From NCBI RefSeq assembly GCF_026672425.1, contig NZ_JAPPRC010000006.1, forward strand, positions 62,001-126,000: DNA of 64,000 nucleotides. Reading direction: 5' to 3'. Positions 36,882 to 45,671 of this stretch are shown here, one piece after another. The stretch is from Pannonibacter sp. SL95 (lineage in GTDB: Bacteria > Pseudomonadota > Alphaproteobacteria > Rhizobiales > Stappiaceae). Position 1 is the stretch's first letter; each line of letters opens with the position of its first letter. The notes beneath the pieces are model-generated. The model made no database searches, was not told the origin of the DNA, and was given only the letters and a program-made list of their open reading frames with translations. The translations under genes and the position numbers were made by a program.

Positions 36882-37010
36882 TCGTCATCCCGGGCGCAGC
36901 GAAGCGGAGACCCGGGATCGGCGAGTCACGGTCTTCCAGTTTTAACTCGTTGAAATATTTATGCCTCGGCTCTCCGGTCCCGGCTCGGCGCTTCGCCCGG
37001 CCGGGATGAC
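36882..37010. repeat. Intergenic inverted repeat (alphaproteobacterial palindromic unit)
   Basis: CGTCATCCCGGGCGCAGCGA (from 36882) reappears in reverse complement ending at 37010 with several mismatches, around an AT-richer centre. Each arm contains the GCGAAGCG/CGCTTCG-type stem common in dispersed alphaproteobacterial repeats. Similar fragments (GGAGCGAAGCGGAGATCCG) occur near 1077. It lies in the gap between two convergent genes and may also terminate transcription. Confidence 0.65.
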
Positions 37011-37097
37011 GCCGGAGAGGTCCAGGCCTGTCATCATGCTGAAACGCCCGGCTTGCGACCGGGCTCTTTCCGTTTTGATGATCTGACGCGAGGCGTC

Positions 37098-37952
37098 TCA
37101 GTTCTTGTCGAAAGGCGTATCGTCTTCGGCGGCCAGCAGCATGGGGACATCCTCCCACTCGGCCTCGTCACCATCCCAGGACCAGTCGCCCAGCATTTCG
37201 ATGGTGTCTTCGAACGCGTAATAGCGGTTTGCTGCCAGCCAGAGCGTATGGGTCTCTTCGCTCTCCTTCGCAACTTCCGCTGCTTCCAGGTGATAGCCGA
37301 AGTCTTCCGGGTCGGCCGGCCGGAAACCGCCTTCGTCCATGGCGATGGCGCCGTTCTCGAACAGGACGTCGATCGTGGGGCGAAGATCGGCAAAGCCAAG
37401 ATCGCCGGCAACCGCCACATAGGTGCCCCAGACGAAGCTGTCCGGCGCCGGCTTGACGGCCGTCGGGAAGGCGGCGAGCTGGGCATGGGCATGCGCGCGG
37501 TCAACAGCACCGGTCAGCACGCCATGCGCCCAGGCGACCATCATGGCGTCGCGAGCGAATTCATCGGCTGCATTGTTGCTGAACCCGGCTTCGAGCGCAG
37601 CGTGGTTGCCCGGGTTGAGGGCAATCAGGATCGGCCCCATCGTCTCGGTCATGGCATCGCCGAACAGCGCCTCGAGGTCGAGGTTTTCCGTCTGCAGCAG
37701 GCGCATGAGCGGTGCAAAGGCCTCGCTTGCGCCGATGTCGGCCAGAATGTGCAGGGCGATGAAGCAGGCATCGCCCTTGACGTCGCGCTGGCTCAGCGGC
37801 CCGGTTCCGCCGTTGGCGCGATCTTCCAGGATGGCGAGCAAGCCCGGCTTGGCGGCTTCGGGCGCATCAAGGCAGGCCTTGACCGCGTCTTCCGGGAAGC
37901 CTTCTCCGGCGGTAAAGGCATCGATCAGGCTGGCAGCATCGAGCGCGGTCAT
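37098..37952 (-). CDS. DUF1186 domain protein
   Basis: This 284-residue protein belongs to the DUF1186 family, whose function is unknown. It is made of HEAT-like helical repeats: FIALHILADIGASEAFAPLMRLL, GDAMTETMGPILIALNPGN and ADEFARDAMMVAWAHGVL. The C-terminal third is acidic (SWDGDEAEWEDVPMLLAAEDD). No signal peptide or membrane span is seen. The start MTALDAASL at 37952 follows AGGACTTCACC; an upstream in-frame Met has no homology. It stands alone. Confidence 0.8.
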   Translation of the reverse strand: MTALDAASLIDAFTAGEGFPEDAVKACLDAPEAAKPGLLAILEDRANGGTGPLSQRDVKGDACFIALHILADIGASEAFAPLMRLLQTENLDLEALFGDAMTETMGPILIALNPGNHAALEAGFSNNAADEFARDAMMVAWAHGVLTGAVDRAHAHAQLAAFPTAVKPAPDSFVWGTYVAVAGDLGFADLRPTIDVLFENGAIAMDEGGFRPADPEDFGYHLEAAEVAKESEETHTLWLAANRYYAFEDTIEMLGDWSWDGDEAEWEDVPMLLAAEDDTPFDKN

Positions 37953-38070
37953 GGTGAAGTCCTTGTCTTGCGGGCGGCTTCCTTTGGGCCGGAAACCTGA
38001 TTGCGAGTGTCTTATCACGGCGCTCTAGCCGTGGCGATGACGGTTGCACAAGCACAAATTGACCGAAGCT

Positions 38071-40608
38071 TCAGGTTCCCCGGGGTTTTGCCCGGCGCGT
38101 TGCCTCGGCATTCAGCGGATCGTCCGGCCAGGGATGCTTGGGATAGCGGCCCTTCATCTCGCTCTTCACATCCGCCCAGGAGCCTGACCAGAAACCGGGG
38201 AGATCGCGGGTGATCTGGATCGGCCGGTGCGCGGGCGACAGCAGCTCCAGCGTCAGCGGAATGCGGCCATTGGCGACCGAGGGATGCTGCGCCAGGCCGA
38301 ACAGCTCCTGCACCCGGATCGAGATTGTCGGTCCGGCTTCCGAGCCGTAGTCGATCGGCACGCTGGAGCCGGTCGGCGCGGTGAAATGCGAGGGTGCCAG
38401 CCGGTCCAGCTCCGCCGCGCCGCCATAGCCCAGAAGCCCCGCCAGCGCGTTGCCCAGCACCTCGGCCGAGACATCGCCGACCCGGCTTCGGCCTGCCAGA
38501 TAGGGCGCCAGCCAGTCCTGCATCGTCGCCCCCAGCGCCGCGTCCGACAGGTCGGGCAGGGTGGTCTCGCCGGCGGCCCGGACAAAGCCGGCCCGGGCGC
38601 GCAGCCGCAGCTGGTCGTTGCTCCAGGGCAGGCGCGCGACGCCCCGGCGCGCCAGTTCCTCCACCAGCGCGGCGGTGACCAGTGCCGGGTCCGGGGCATT
38701 GATCTGTCGGCTCGCCAGCTCCAGCGCCCGCATCCGCCGCACCCGGCGCGCCCGCACGGCGCCGGAGGGCTCCAGCTTCACCTCGTCTTCCTCGGTGATG
38801 TCGGCGGCAAACAGCGTCTCGATGTCATCAAGGCCGAGCGGGGCGGCCAGCAGGATGCGCCCGCTCGCAGCCTTGCCCTGGATGTCGGCCACGGCGAGGA
38901 AAGGTTCGGCAGCCAGCGCCAGTTCTTCCGGCATGTCGGCCCCGCGCCCGTTGGCAAGACGGAAGCGGCCCCGCTGGCCGCGCTGCTGCGCGACGCGCTC
39001 GGGATAGGCCAGTGCCAGCACCTCGCCGGCCTGCTCAGGCAGATCCGCATCCGTGCTTCCCCGGCTCCGCCCGGCCAGATCGCGCCAGCGGGTGGCCAGC
39101 GCCCGGGCGTCGCGGGCGCGCGGGCTGCCGTCGGCTCTGAGGTGCCGCACCCGCTCGCGCAGGTCCACATCCTGCCCGCCGAGGCCCGGCTCGCTCAGGA
39201 TCGCGGCGACATCGGCCGCCAGCCGGCCGAGGCCCAGTCCTTCGGCCTCCACCAGCATGTGCGCCAGTCGCGGTGCAAGCGGCAGCCGGGCAAGGCGCTT
39301 GCCATGCGGCGTCAGGCGGCCGGCAGCGTCCAGCGCGTGACAGCCCTGCAGCAGGCTGCGCGCCTCCTGCAGCGCAGCGGCGGGGGGCTGGTCGGGAAAG
39401 CTCAGGCTGGCCGGATCGCTCGTGCCCCAGGCGGCCAGGTCCAGCAGCAGCGAGGAGAGGTCCGCCTCGAGGATTTCGGGCCGCTCGGCGGCGGCCAGCG
39501 CCTGTGTCTGCGCCTCGTCCCACAGCCGGTAGCAGACGCCCGGTTCGGTTCGCCCGGCGCGGCCGCGCCGCTGGTCGGCGGTGGCACGCGCGACGCGCAC
39601 CGTTTCCAGCCGCGTCAGCCCGGTCTGCGGCTCATAGCGCGGCACCCGAGACAGTCCGCTGTCGATGACGACGCGCACCCCCTCGATGGTCAGCGAGGTC
39701 TGGGCGATGGCAGTGGCCAGCACCACCTTGCGCAGGCCCGGCCCGGCCGGCCGGATCGCCAGATCCTGCGCCTTGCCGTCGAGCGCGCCATAGAGCGGGG
39801 CAATCTGGACCGTGGGGCCGACCTGGCCCTCCAGCATCTCCGCTACCCGGCGGATCTCGCCCTGACCGGGCAGGAAGACGAGCAGCGACCCGCTTTCCTC
39901 GGCCAGCGCCTTGCGGATGGCGCGGACCACCTGCGGCTCGATGCGCTCGTCCGGGCTGCGGCCGAGGTAGCGCGTCTCCACGGGGAAGCTGCGGCCCTTG
40001 CTCTCGATCACCGGCGCATCGCCGAGCAGCCGCGCAACGGAGGCCGCATCCAGCGTCGCCGACATCGGCACCAGCCGCAGGTCGTCGCGCAGCGCGCCCT
40101 GCACGTCGAGCGCCAGCGCGAGGCCCAAGTCGCCGTCCAGAGAGCGTTCGTGGAATTCGTCGAAGAGGACGCAGGCGATGCCGGGCAGTTCCGGCTCGTC
40201 GAGGATCATGCGGGTGAAGACACCTTCGGTCACCACCTCGATGCGCGTGCGGGCCGAAACCTTCGCATCCATGCGCACCCGGTAACCGACGGTCTCGCCG
40301 ACCGGCTCTCCGAGCGTCTCCGCCATGCGCCGCGCCGCCGCACGCGCGGCCAGCCGCCGGGGTTCCAGAACGAGGATCCGGCGGCCGTCGGTCCAGTCGG
40401 CGGCGAGAAGCGCCAGCGGCACGCGCGTTGTCTTGCCGGCACCGGGCTCGGCGACGAGCACGGCCGAGGAGCTGCGCTGCAGCACGGAGAGCAGCTCCGG
40501 CAGCACCGCATCAATCGGCAGGGGTGCAGTGGCCTCGGCCAACGGAGAGGGCCTTTCCGGCTTGCGCCCGCTCAGTGCGGCACGGTCAGGGCCCCGGCCC
40601 GGGTCCAT
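38071..40608 (-). CDS. hrpB: ATP-dependent helicase HrpB
   Basis: This DEAH-box helicase of about 845 residues belongs to the HrpB family. Motif I is AEPGAGKTTRVPL, motif II LFDEFHERS (DEFH), motif III MSATLDA and motif VI DQRRGRAGRTEPGVCYRLW. The HrpB C-terminal domain ends with RDLPGFWSGSWADVKSEMKGRYPKHPWPDDP. Its cellular role is uncertain. The start is doubtful: the ATG at 40608 overlaps the glucokinase gene by 23 bp, while homology begins near PLPIDAVLPELL. It is the last gene of mgsA-glk-hrpB. Confidence 0.92.
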   Translation of the reverse strand: MDPGRGPDRAALSGRKPERPSPLAEATAPLPIDAVLPELLSVLQRSSSAVLVAEPGAGKTTRVPLALLAADWTDGRRILVLEPRRLAARAAARRMAETLGEPVGETVGYRVRMDAKVSARTRIEVVTEGVFTRMILDEPELPGIACVLFDEFHERSLDGDLGLALALDVQGALRDDLRLVPMSATLDAASVARLLGDAPVIESKGRSFPVETRYLGRSPDERIEPQVVRAIRKALAEESGSLLVFLPGQGEIRRVAEMLEGQVGPTVQIAPLYGALDGKAQDLAIRPAGPGLRKVVLATAIAQTSLTIEGVRVVIDSGLSRVPRYEPQTGLTRLETVRVARATADQRRGRAGRTEPGVCYRLWDEAQTQALAAAERPEILEADLSSLLLDLAAWGTSDPASLSFPDQPPAAALQEARSLLQGCHALDAAGRLTPHGKRLARLPLAPRLAHMLVEAEGLGLGRLAADVAAILSEPGLGGQDVDLRERVRHLRADGSPRARDARALATRWRDLAGRSRGSTDADLPEQAGEVLALAYPERVAQQRGQRGRFRLANGRGADMPEELALAAEPFLAVADIQGKAASGRILLAAPLGLDDIETLFAADITEEDEVKLEPSGAVRARRVRRMRALELASRQINAPDPALVTAALVEELARRGVARLPWSNDQLRLRARAGFVRAAGETTLPDLSDAALGATMQDWLAPYLAGRSRVGDVSAEVLGNALAGLLGYGGAAELDRLAPSHFTAPTGSSVPIDYGSEAGPTISIRVQELFGLAQHPSVANGRIPLTLELLSPAHRPIQITRDLPGFWSGSWADVKSEMKGRYPKHPWPDDPLNAEATRRAKPRGT

Positions 40609-41617
40609 TGCCGGTGGCGGTGCCGACCGCGAACAGGGCCGGCGTGCGGGCAAAGGCCGCAAGCCCTTCCAGCGCCGGGTTCGGATGCCGGATCAGGAAG
40701 GTCGGGATCGAGGCCATCAGGCCAGCATGCGGGGCCTTGGCCTCGAAGGCCGCCCGGAACCCGCCGTCACGCAGGTAGTCGGCAATGTAGGACGTCACGC
40801 CCCCGGTGATGTAGACGCCGCCGCGCGCCAGCACGGTCAGGGCGAAATCGCCGGCGACACGGCCGAGGCAGCGGGCAAAGACCTGCAGTGTTTCCACCGC
40901 CACCGGATCGCCGTCGCTGGCGGCACGGGTGATCTCGGCCCCCTTGCGGAAGTCGCGGTCGGCCTTGCGCGCGGTGGCCACGGCCCGGGCCAGCATCGGC
41001 AGGCCGGTGCCGGAGAGAAGCTGTTCGGCGCCGACGCGCCCGCCGGCGCGTTCCACATGCGGCCAGATCAGGAAGTCGTCGTCGGTGACGGGTCCAAGCT
41101 CCACATGGCCGCCTTCGCCCGGAACCGGGATCCAGGTGTCCGCCGCATGGATCATGGCGGCCGCACCGAGCCCCGTGCCCGGTCCGAGCACGAACTTGGA
41201 CGCCCCGGCCAGTGCCGTGCCGCCGCCGATCTGCTCGATGTCGGTCCCTGCCAGACCCGGCAGCGCCAGCGCCTGCGCCTCGAAGTCGTTGAGGATCACC
41301 ACGTCTTCCAGCATCAGGCCGTCGATCATCTGCAGCGGTTCGACCACCCAGTGGGCGTTGGTCAGCGGGATTCGGTCACCGGTGACCGGTCCGGCCACGG
41401 CGATGATCGCGCTGCGGGGCTGCGGCGCGCGGGCCTCGGCGATCGAGGCCTGGATCGCGGCGGTGATGTCCGGATAGTCGGCGGTGGCGACCGCCGGCAG
41501 CGGCAGCGCCGGCTGCGTGGCGTCCATCACCAGCGCGAAGCGGGCATTGGTCCCGCCCACGTCGCCGACCAGGACGGGAAAACGGAAACCGCGCGGGCGC
41601 GAGGAGGAAAGGCTCAT
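40586..41617 (-). CDS. glk: Glucokinase
   Basis: This 343-residue ATP-dependent glucokinase phosphorylates cytosolic glucose. The phosphate-1 motif is [16 protein letters not shown] (near 15), the sugar-binding region [15 protein letters not shown], the phosphate-2/connect motif [10 protein letters not shown] and the adenosine motif [22 protein letters not shown] is the family's conserved loop. The ATG at 41617 overlaps the mgsA stop (ATGA). The C-terminus ends in a Gly/Pro-rich tail that runs into the hrpB start. Confidence 0.93.
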   Translation of the reverse strand: MSLSSSRPRGFRFPVLVGDVGGTNARFALVMDATQPALPLPAVATADYPDITAAIQASIAEARAPQPRSAIIAVAGPVTGDRIPLTNAHWVVEPLQMIDGLMLEDVVILNDFEAQALALPGLAGTDIEQIGGGTALAGASKFVLGPGTGLGAAAMIHAADTWIPVPGEGGHVELGPVTDDDFLIWPHVERAGGRVGAEQLLSGTGLPMLARAVATARKADRDFRKGAEITRAASDGDPVAVETLQVFARCLGRVAGDFALTVLARGGVYITGGVTSYIADYLRDGGFRAAFEAKAPHAGLMASIPTFLIRHPNPALEGLAAFARTPALFAVGTATGNGPGPGP

Positions 41618-42069
41618 GGGCGGAGATCCGCAATCTGGGGCGTGGTCGAAGTGGACGAAAGGCCTGTCAGCCGGGCCGAGCGCAGCAGGATCTCGGCGGT
41701 GGACAGGTTAAGCGCCATCGGGATGTCATAGACGAGGGCGAGGCGCATCAGCGCCTTCACGTCGACATCATGCGGCATGGGCGAGAGCGGATCGACGAAG
41801 AACATCAGCCCGTCGAGCTGGCCTTCGGCGATCATGGCGCCGATCTGCTGGTCGCCGCCGAGCGGGCCGCTCTTCAGCCGGGTGACGTCAAGCTCCGGGC
41901 AGGCATCCTTGATGCGGCCGCCGGTCGTGCCGGTGGCAACCAGGCGATAATCGACCAGCTTTTCCCGATTGCGTTCAGCGAAGGCCACGATGGTGTCCTT
42001 CTTGGCATCATGCGCCACAAGCGCCAGCACGGGTTTCTGTACCGAGCGCTCCGAGCCGTCTGCCTGCAT
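41614..42069 (-). CDS. mgsA: Methylglyoxal synthase
   Basis: This enzyme converts dihydroxyacetone phosphate to methylglyoxal, a bypass that relieves sugar-phosphate stress. The 151-residue MGS-like fold shows [28 protein letters not shown] (phosphate binding), the catalytic Asp in MFFVDPLSP and the His in [14 protein letters not shown]. The start at 42069 was chosen over a longer in-frame Met that lacks homology. It leads the mgsA-glk-hrpB operon, linking glucose entry with triose-phosphate overflow. Confidence 0.92.
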   Translation of the reverse strand: MQADGSERSVQKPVLALVAHDAKKDTIVAFAERNREKLVDYRLVATGTTGGRIKDACPELDVTRLKSGPLGGDQQIGAMIAEGQLDGLMFFVDPLSPMPHDVDVKALMRLALVYDIPMALNLSTAEILLRSARLTGLSSTSTTPQIADLRP

Positions 42070-42255
42070 GCCGTCGTCTCCCGTGTCACGGGGCCTTGCC
42101 GCCACCGTCCCGTATGGTTCGGCACAGCTTTAGCGATTTCAGCCGGCAAACGCAAAGCTGGACGATGCGTCATCGGAAAGTAGGGCTTGCTAAATTGGGG
42201 AGGACTCGCCTGGCGCAGCCCGGATGCCCCCTGTCAACACGCTGGTTGGTGCGGA

Positions 42256-43146
42256 TCAGGGTTCATAGTTGCGGTTGCGCTGCTGCCAGCGCCGTTCGCC
42301 CTCCAGGCAAAGCGGATCGATGCTGGTGGAGACCCGCTGCACCCGCAGTGCACCCGGCGACGCTGCAGGCGCAGGCGGTGTGCCGGCAATCTCGAGCACC
42401 AGCTTGCGCCGGATTGCCTCGGCGAAGCGTTCGGCCCCACGGACCGGGATCACGAAGGCACCGGGACCGCCGATGACGCAAGTCTGGTAATAGACATCGA
42501 GGTTCTCCATGTCGCCCCAGCCGTCCGTCCTCAGTTTCAATTTCAGCGGCAGGCCGTTGATCACAATTCCTCTGGCAACCACTTCGTCGCGGGCAATCGG
42601 AGCAAACGTGCCCTGGTTGTTGGGGCCATCGCCGGAGATGTCGATGACCTTCTTCATCGCGGCGACGGGCAGGGTGTCAAACTGCTGGGCGGAAAACAGC
42701 AGCGCATCGCCGATGGCCGTGCGGTAGGCGCGCCGGATTGGCGCTTCGCCGAGGATGCTGGCGAAATTTTCCGCGTCTTGCGGCGTGGCGATGATCTGCC
42801 AGTCGACAAGGATCGACTGTGAGGCCGATCCGGCCCATTCCAGATAGCTGACGGCAATCTTTCCTGTCAGGCCGCTACGGATTGCCGACATCACTTCAGG
42901 AGAGGTGATTGCCGTCATGTATCCACTGCGCTGCAATGCCTGTTCGTCGGTGTCCATCGAGTGCGAAATGTCGACGGCCAACACCAGCGCGACATCCACT
43001 TCCTCGCGCACCTGTGCCGATGCCTTTGGGGCGGCCACCAGTCCCACCAGCACCAGAAGCCCGGCAACAAGAGTTGCCAACATGCGCGGCGCATGCCGCC
43101 TGGTTCCCGAGTGAAGTCCGCAGCCGTGAGAGGATCTGCCCGCCAT
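42256..43146 (-). CDS. DUF1194 (VWA-like) secreted protein, copy 1
   Basis: This 296-residue exported protein has a von Willebrand A-like fold (DUF1194, function unknown). A signal sequence (LATLVAGLLVLVGLVAAPKASAQ) ends near residue 45. The MIDAS-type metal motif is AVDISHSMDTDE, followed by MKKVIDISGDGPNNQGTF and CVIGGPGAFVIPVRGAERFAEAIRRKLVLEIAG. The start at 43146 follows CAGGAGGGCGGC. A homologue follows it immediately upstream on the same strand; the two share the same motif order and probably arose by duplication. Confidence 0.85.
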   Translation of the reverse strand: MAGRSSHGCGLHSGTRRHAPRMLATLVAGLLVLVGLVAAPKASAQVREEVDVALVLAVDISHSMDTDEQALQRSGYMTAITSPEVMSAIRSGLTGKIAVSYLEWAGSASQSILVDWQIIATPQDAENFASILGEAPIRRAYRTAIGDALLFSAQQFDTLPVAAMKKVIDISGDGPNNQGTFAPIARDEVVARGIVINGLPLKLKLRTDGWGDMENLDVYYQTCVIGGPGAFVIPVRGAERFAEAIRRKLVLEIAGTPPAPAASPGALRVQRVSTSIDPLCLEGERRWQQRNRNYEP

Positions 43147-43238
43147 GCCGCCCTCCTGCCGGCGCCGCACGGTAGCGGCGTCCGGCAAAGAGTGTCAGGC
43201 GACACGGTGTCCAAGCCAAATCGCGTTTGCGTGAGCGG

Positions 43239-44072
43239 TCAGTCGAACAGGGCGCAACTGACGGGCTTGCGCGCCGCCGCCGGGATAACAAGCGACTGGT
43301 GTTCCATCAGGCCTGCGATTTCCAGCACCAGCTTCATCCGGATGGCATCTGCGAAGCCCTCCTTCGAGCGCACCGGAATGGCAAAGGATCCCGGACCACC
43401 GATAACGCAGTCCTCGTAGTAGTGATCCAGATGCAGCATCGCCTGCCAGGCGGACGATTCCGACTTCATCATCAGCGGCAGGCCGTTGATGGTGATCCCG
43501 GCGGATGTCACCTTGTCCCGCATCTCTGTAATGGTGCCGCCCTGGTTGTTCGGTCCGTCGCCAGAGATGTCGATCACTTTGCGCATGCCCTCATACTTGT
43601 TGTCAGCAACAAGCTGGGCAGACTTTTCGAGGGCGGAGAAGATCGATGTGCGCTGAACCTGGCGCAAGGGGGCTTCCGCGATGCGGGCAGCAAAGGCTGC
43701 GGCAGTCGCCTCGTCCTCGATCACCATCCAGTCGGCAACAGTGAAATGCTCACCAACGCCGCCCCATTCGAAATAGGTAATGGCGATGCGTCCGGTCGGT
43801 CCGTACTTGATGGCATCAAGCACCTCCTGCGACGTGATCGCGGCGATATAGCCTGCGCGCTGGACCTCCTGTTCGTCGGTGTCCATCGACTGGGAAATGT
43901 CGACCGCCAGGACCAGCTCGACATCGACTTCGCTGGCCGGATCATAGGCCGCGAGCGACCTCGGCAGCGTCCTGTCAAACGCCGCAGCGGAAAGAGGGTT
44001 CATAACAAGCATCACCGCCGTAACCAGGGCGGTGAGGATGGCCTTTTGGTTTGTGCACAGCGTGAGACGCAT
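43239..44072 (-). CDS. DUF1194 (VWA-like) secreted protein, copy 2
   Basis: A paralogue of the gene at 42256, 277 residues long. The signal peptide (ILTALVTAVMLVMNPLSAAA) ends near residue 31. The metal-binding motif AVDISQSMDTDE and the later KVIDISGDGPNNQGG and CVIGGPGSFAIPVRSKEGFADAIRMKLVLEIAG segments match copy 1, while the intervening loops and the C-terminal tail differ. The start at 44072 follows CAAGGAGAACAACC. The tandem pair is separated by 92 bp and may form one transcript. Function is unknown; the fold suggests metal-dependent protein binding in the periplasm. Confidence 0.85.
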   Translation of the reverse strand: MRLTLCTNQKAILTALVTAVMLVMNPLSAAAFDRTLPRSLAAYDPASEVDVELVLAVDISQSMDTDEQEVQRAGYIAAITSQEVLDAIKYGPTGRIAITYFEWGGVGEHFTVADWMVIEDEATAAAFAARIAEAPLRQVQRTSIFSALEKSAQLVADNKYEGMRKVIDISGDGPNNQGGTITEMRDKVTSAGITINGLPLMMKSESSAWQAMLHLDHYYEDCVIGGPGSFAIPVRSKEGFADAIRMKLVLEIAGLMEHQSLVIPAAARKPVSCALFD

Positions 44073-44609
44073 GGTTGTTCTCCTTGCCTGGCCGAAGCCG
44101 ATACCCACGCCTCCCTTGTTCATCGTTGTTGTTGCGGCTAAAGGTCCCGTTAATTTCAAGAACAGCCGATACCTTACGCAGCGAACCGGGTTAGAGTTAG
44201 CTGGCGCATGGATAATTTATTGCAAAACACATGCCAGAAACTTAGCCGGCAGGATTATGTCGGCAAAACAATGAGCGCACCCATTGCGCTTTTTTGCGAG
44301 GGCGGCAATTCTTGCCTGATCGCTAGGCAATTATTGCCGGGTTCCTGCGCAATGGCGGGAACGGTCGGCAAAAAATGCCTGCCGTAGCGGCAACTGGTCG
44401 ACGCGGTAGCCGACCCGGTCTGGTGGCGTCATTTGTGCGAAAAACGAACAGAATTTGCCGGTTCTCCGTCGCGTTATGTGCTTGACGGCGCGGCTTCCTG
44501 TGGGCAATCTCTCTGAAGAAATTCTCAGCCGGTGAAGAAATTTTCATCGAGCGGCGCGCCGGATCAACCGGCGGGAGAGTGGGCACAATGTCCGCAACGG
44601 GGCAAGGCA
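44073..44609. other. Divergent intergenic region upstream of the nucleoside gene cluster
   Basis: These 537 bp separate the DUF1194 pair from the SorC-type regulator. The first 200 bp are AT-rich. Three related 13-bp palindromes lie at 44304-44379 (see the separate entry). A GTG at 44532 would add 26 codons to the regulator but has no clear ribosome-binding site. No RNA gene was seen. Confidence 0.5.
44304..44379. promoter_or_regulatory. Three 13-bp palindromes, probable operator array
   Basis: GGCAATTCTTGCC (44304-44316), GGCAATTATTGCC (44326-44338) and GGCAAAAAATGCC (44367-44379) share the pattern GGCAANNNTTGCC, the last with 4-bp arms. Start-to-start spacings are 22 and 41 bp, close to two and four helical turns, so the sites face the same side of the DNA. 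They lie 231-306 bp before the regulator start. Confidence 0.6.
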
Positions 44610-45566
44610 GTGCAGGACGAGGACTGGACCACCTATTTGTCGATCAGGGCGGCCTGGCTGTCCTTTGTCGGCGGATGCACGCAGGGCGACATTGCCGCCC
44701 GGCTGGGGGTTTCGCCTGCCAAGGTGCACCGTCTTATCGCGCATGCGCAAAAGGAAGGCCTGATCCGGTTCCAGATCGATGGTCGTCCGATCGAGTGCCT
44801 CGAGCTGGAAGAATTCATCACCCGCGCCTTCGGCTTGTCGACATGCATCATTGCGCCGGACCTTGGCGCGTCTGATCCCGCGACGTCGATCCGTGCCGTA
44901 GCTTCGGTGGCAGGGCCATATCTCGCCTCGGTCTTGTCTGCGCCGGAGGTGACCCGCGTTGGCGTTGGCATGGGGCGGACATTGAAGGCGGCCGTCGGTG
45001 CGATGCCGCGCATCAGCCGTGCCAACCTCTCGGTCATCTCGATCTCCGGTTCGCTGATGCGCAAGCTGTCGGCCAACCCGTTCGATGTGGTGCAGCAGCT
45101 CGCCGAGCGCACGGGCGGCGAGGGATACTTCCTGCCGGTGCCGTATTTTGCCGAGAGCCTTGAGGAGCGCGACATGTTCCTCGGCCAGCGCAGTGTCCAG
45201 GACCTTCTCGCACTTGCGCGCCAGTCAGATGTCTTTGTCGTCGGCATTGGCTCGATCGACAACGAGGGGCACCTGGTCCAGCGCGGCATGATCAACAAGA
45301 CAGACCAGGACGGGCTGCGCCGGTCACGTGCTGTCAGCGACCTGATGGGTCGATTTGTTTCGCTCGATGGAAAACCTGCCCCGACCCCCCTTGAGGAGGT
45401 GGCGGTGGGACTCCATTACGAGGAAGTGCGCGGTTCGCGCGTCATTGCGCTTGTGGGCGGTGAAAGCAAGGCGGAAGCCACACTTGCTGCATTGCGTACC
45501 GGCGTCATTACCGATCTTATTGCGGACGAAACCCTCGCCAGGGCTCTTCGTGACAGGATCGGCTGA
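44610..45566 (+). CDS. SorC/DeoR-type sugar-binding transcriptional regulator
   Basis: This effector-responsive repressor resembles Bacillus DeoR (SorC family). The HTH is TQGDIAARLGVSPAKVHRLIAHAQKEGLI (residues 24-52). The C-terminal sugar-phosphate-binding domain follows (TRVGVGMGRTLKAAV, VVGIGSIDNEGHLVQRGMINK, VIALVGGESKAEATLAALRTGVITDLIADE). The likely ligand is deoxyribose 5-phosphate or a related sugar phosphate, judged from the deo genes it precedes. Starting at the GTG at 44610 gives 318 residues, the family norm; an upstream GTG at 44532 is possible. The nucleoside importer gene starts 105 bp downstream. Confidence 0.85.
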   Translation: MQDEDWTTYLSIRAAWLSFVGGCTQGDIAARLGVSPAKVHRLIAHAQKEGLIRFQIDGRPIECLELEEFITRAFGLSTCIIAPDLGASDPATSIRAVASVAGPYLASVLSAPEVTRVGVGMGRTLKAAVGAMPRISRANLSVISISGSLMRKLSANPFDVVQQLAERTGGEGYFLPVPYFAESLEERDMFLGQRSVQDLLALARQSDVFVVGIGSIDNEGHLVQRGMINKTDQDGLRRSRAVSDLMGRFVSLDGKPAPTPLEEVAVGLHYEEVRGSRVIALVGGESKAEATLAALRTGVITDLIADETLARALRDRIG

Positions 45567-45671
45567 TAGGCCGTTTTCCGCCCGGGGCAAGCTCCGTGCG
45601 GAGGCAATGGCTGAGGGGAAGTGTACGGGGCTGGCCGCGGTGGCTGGACCCACGTGTCGGAGGATTGAAGC

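Noticed and set aside
38227-40809. An 860-codon open frame on the plus strand across hrpB and glk
   Set aside because: It is antisense to the well-conserved HrpB and glucokinase frames; its translation is rich in Arg/Gln/Gly/Pro without a recognisable domain. Long antisense frames are common in high-GC DNA.
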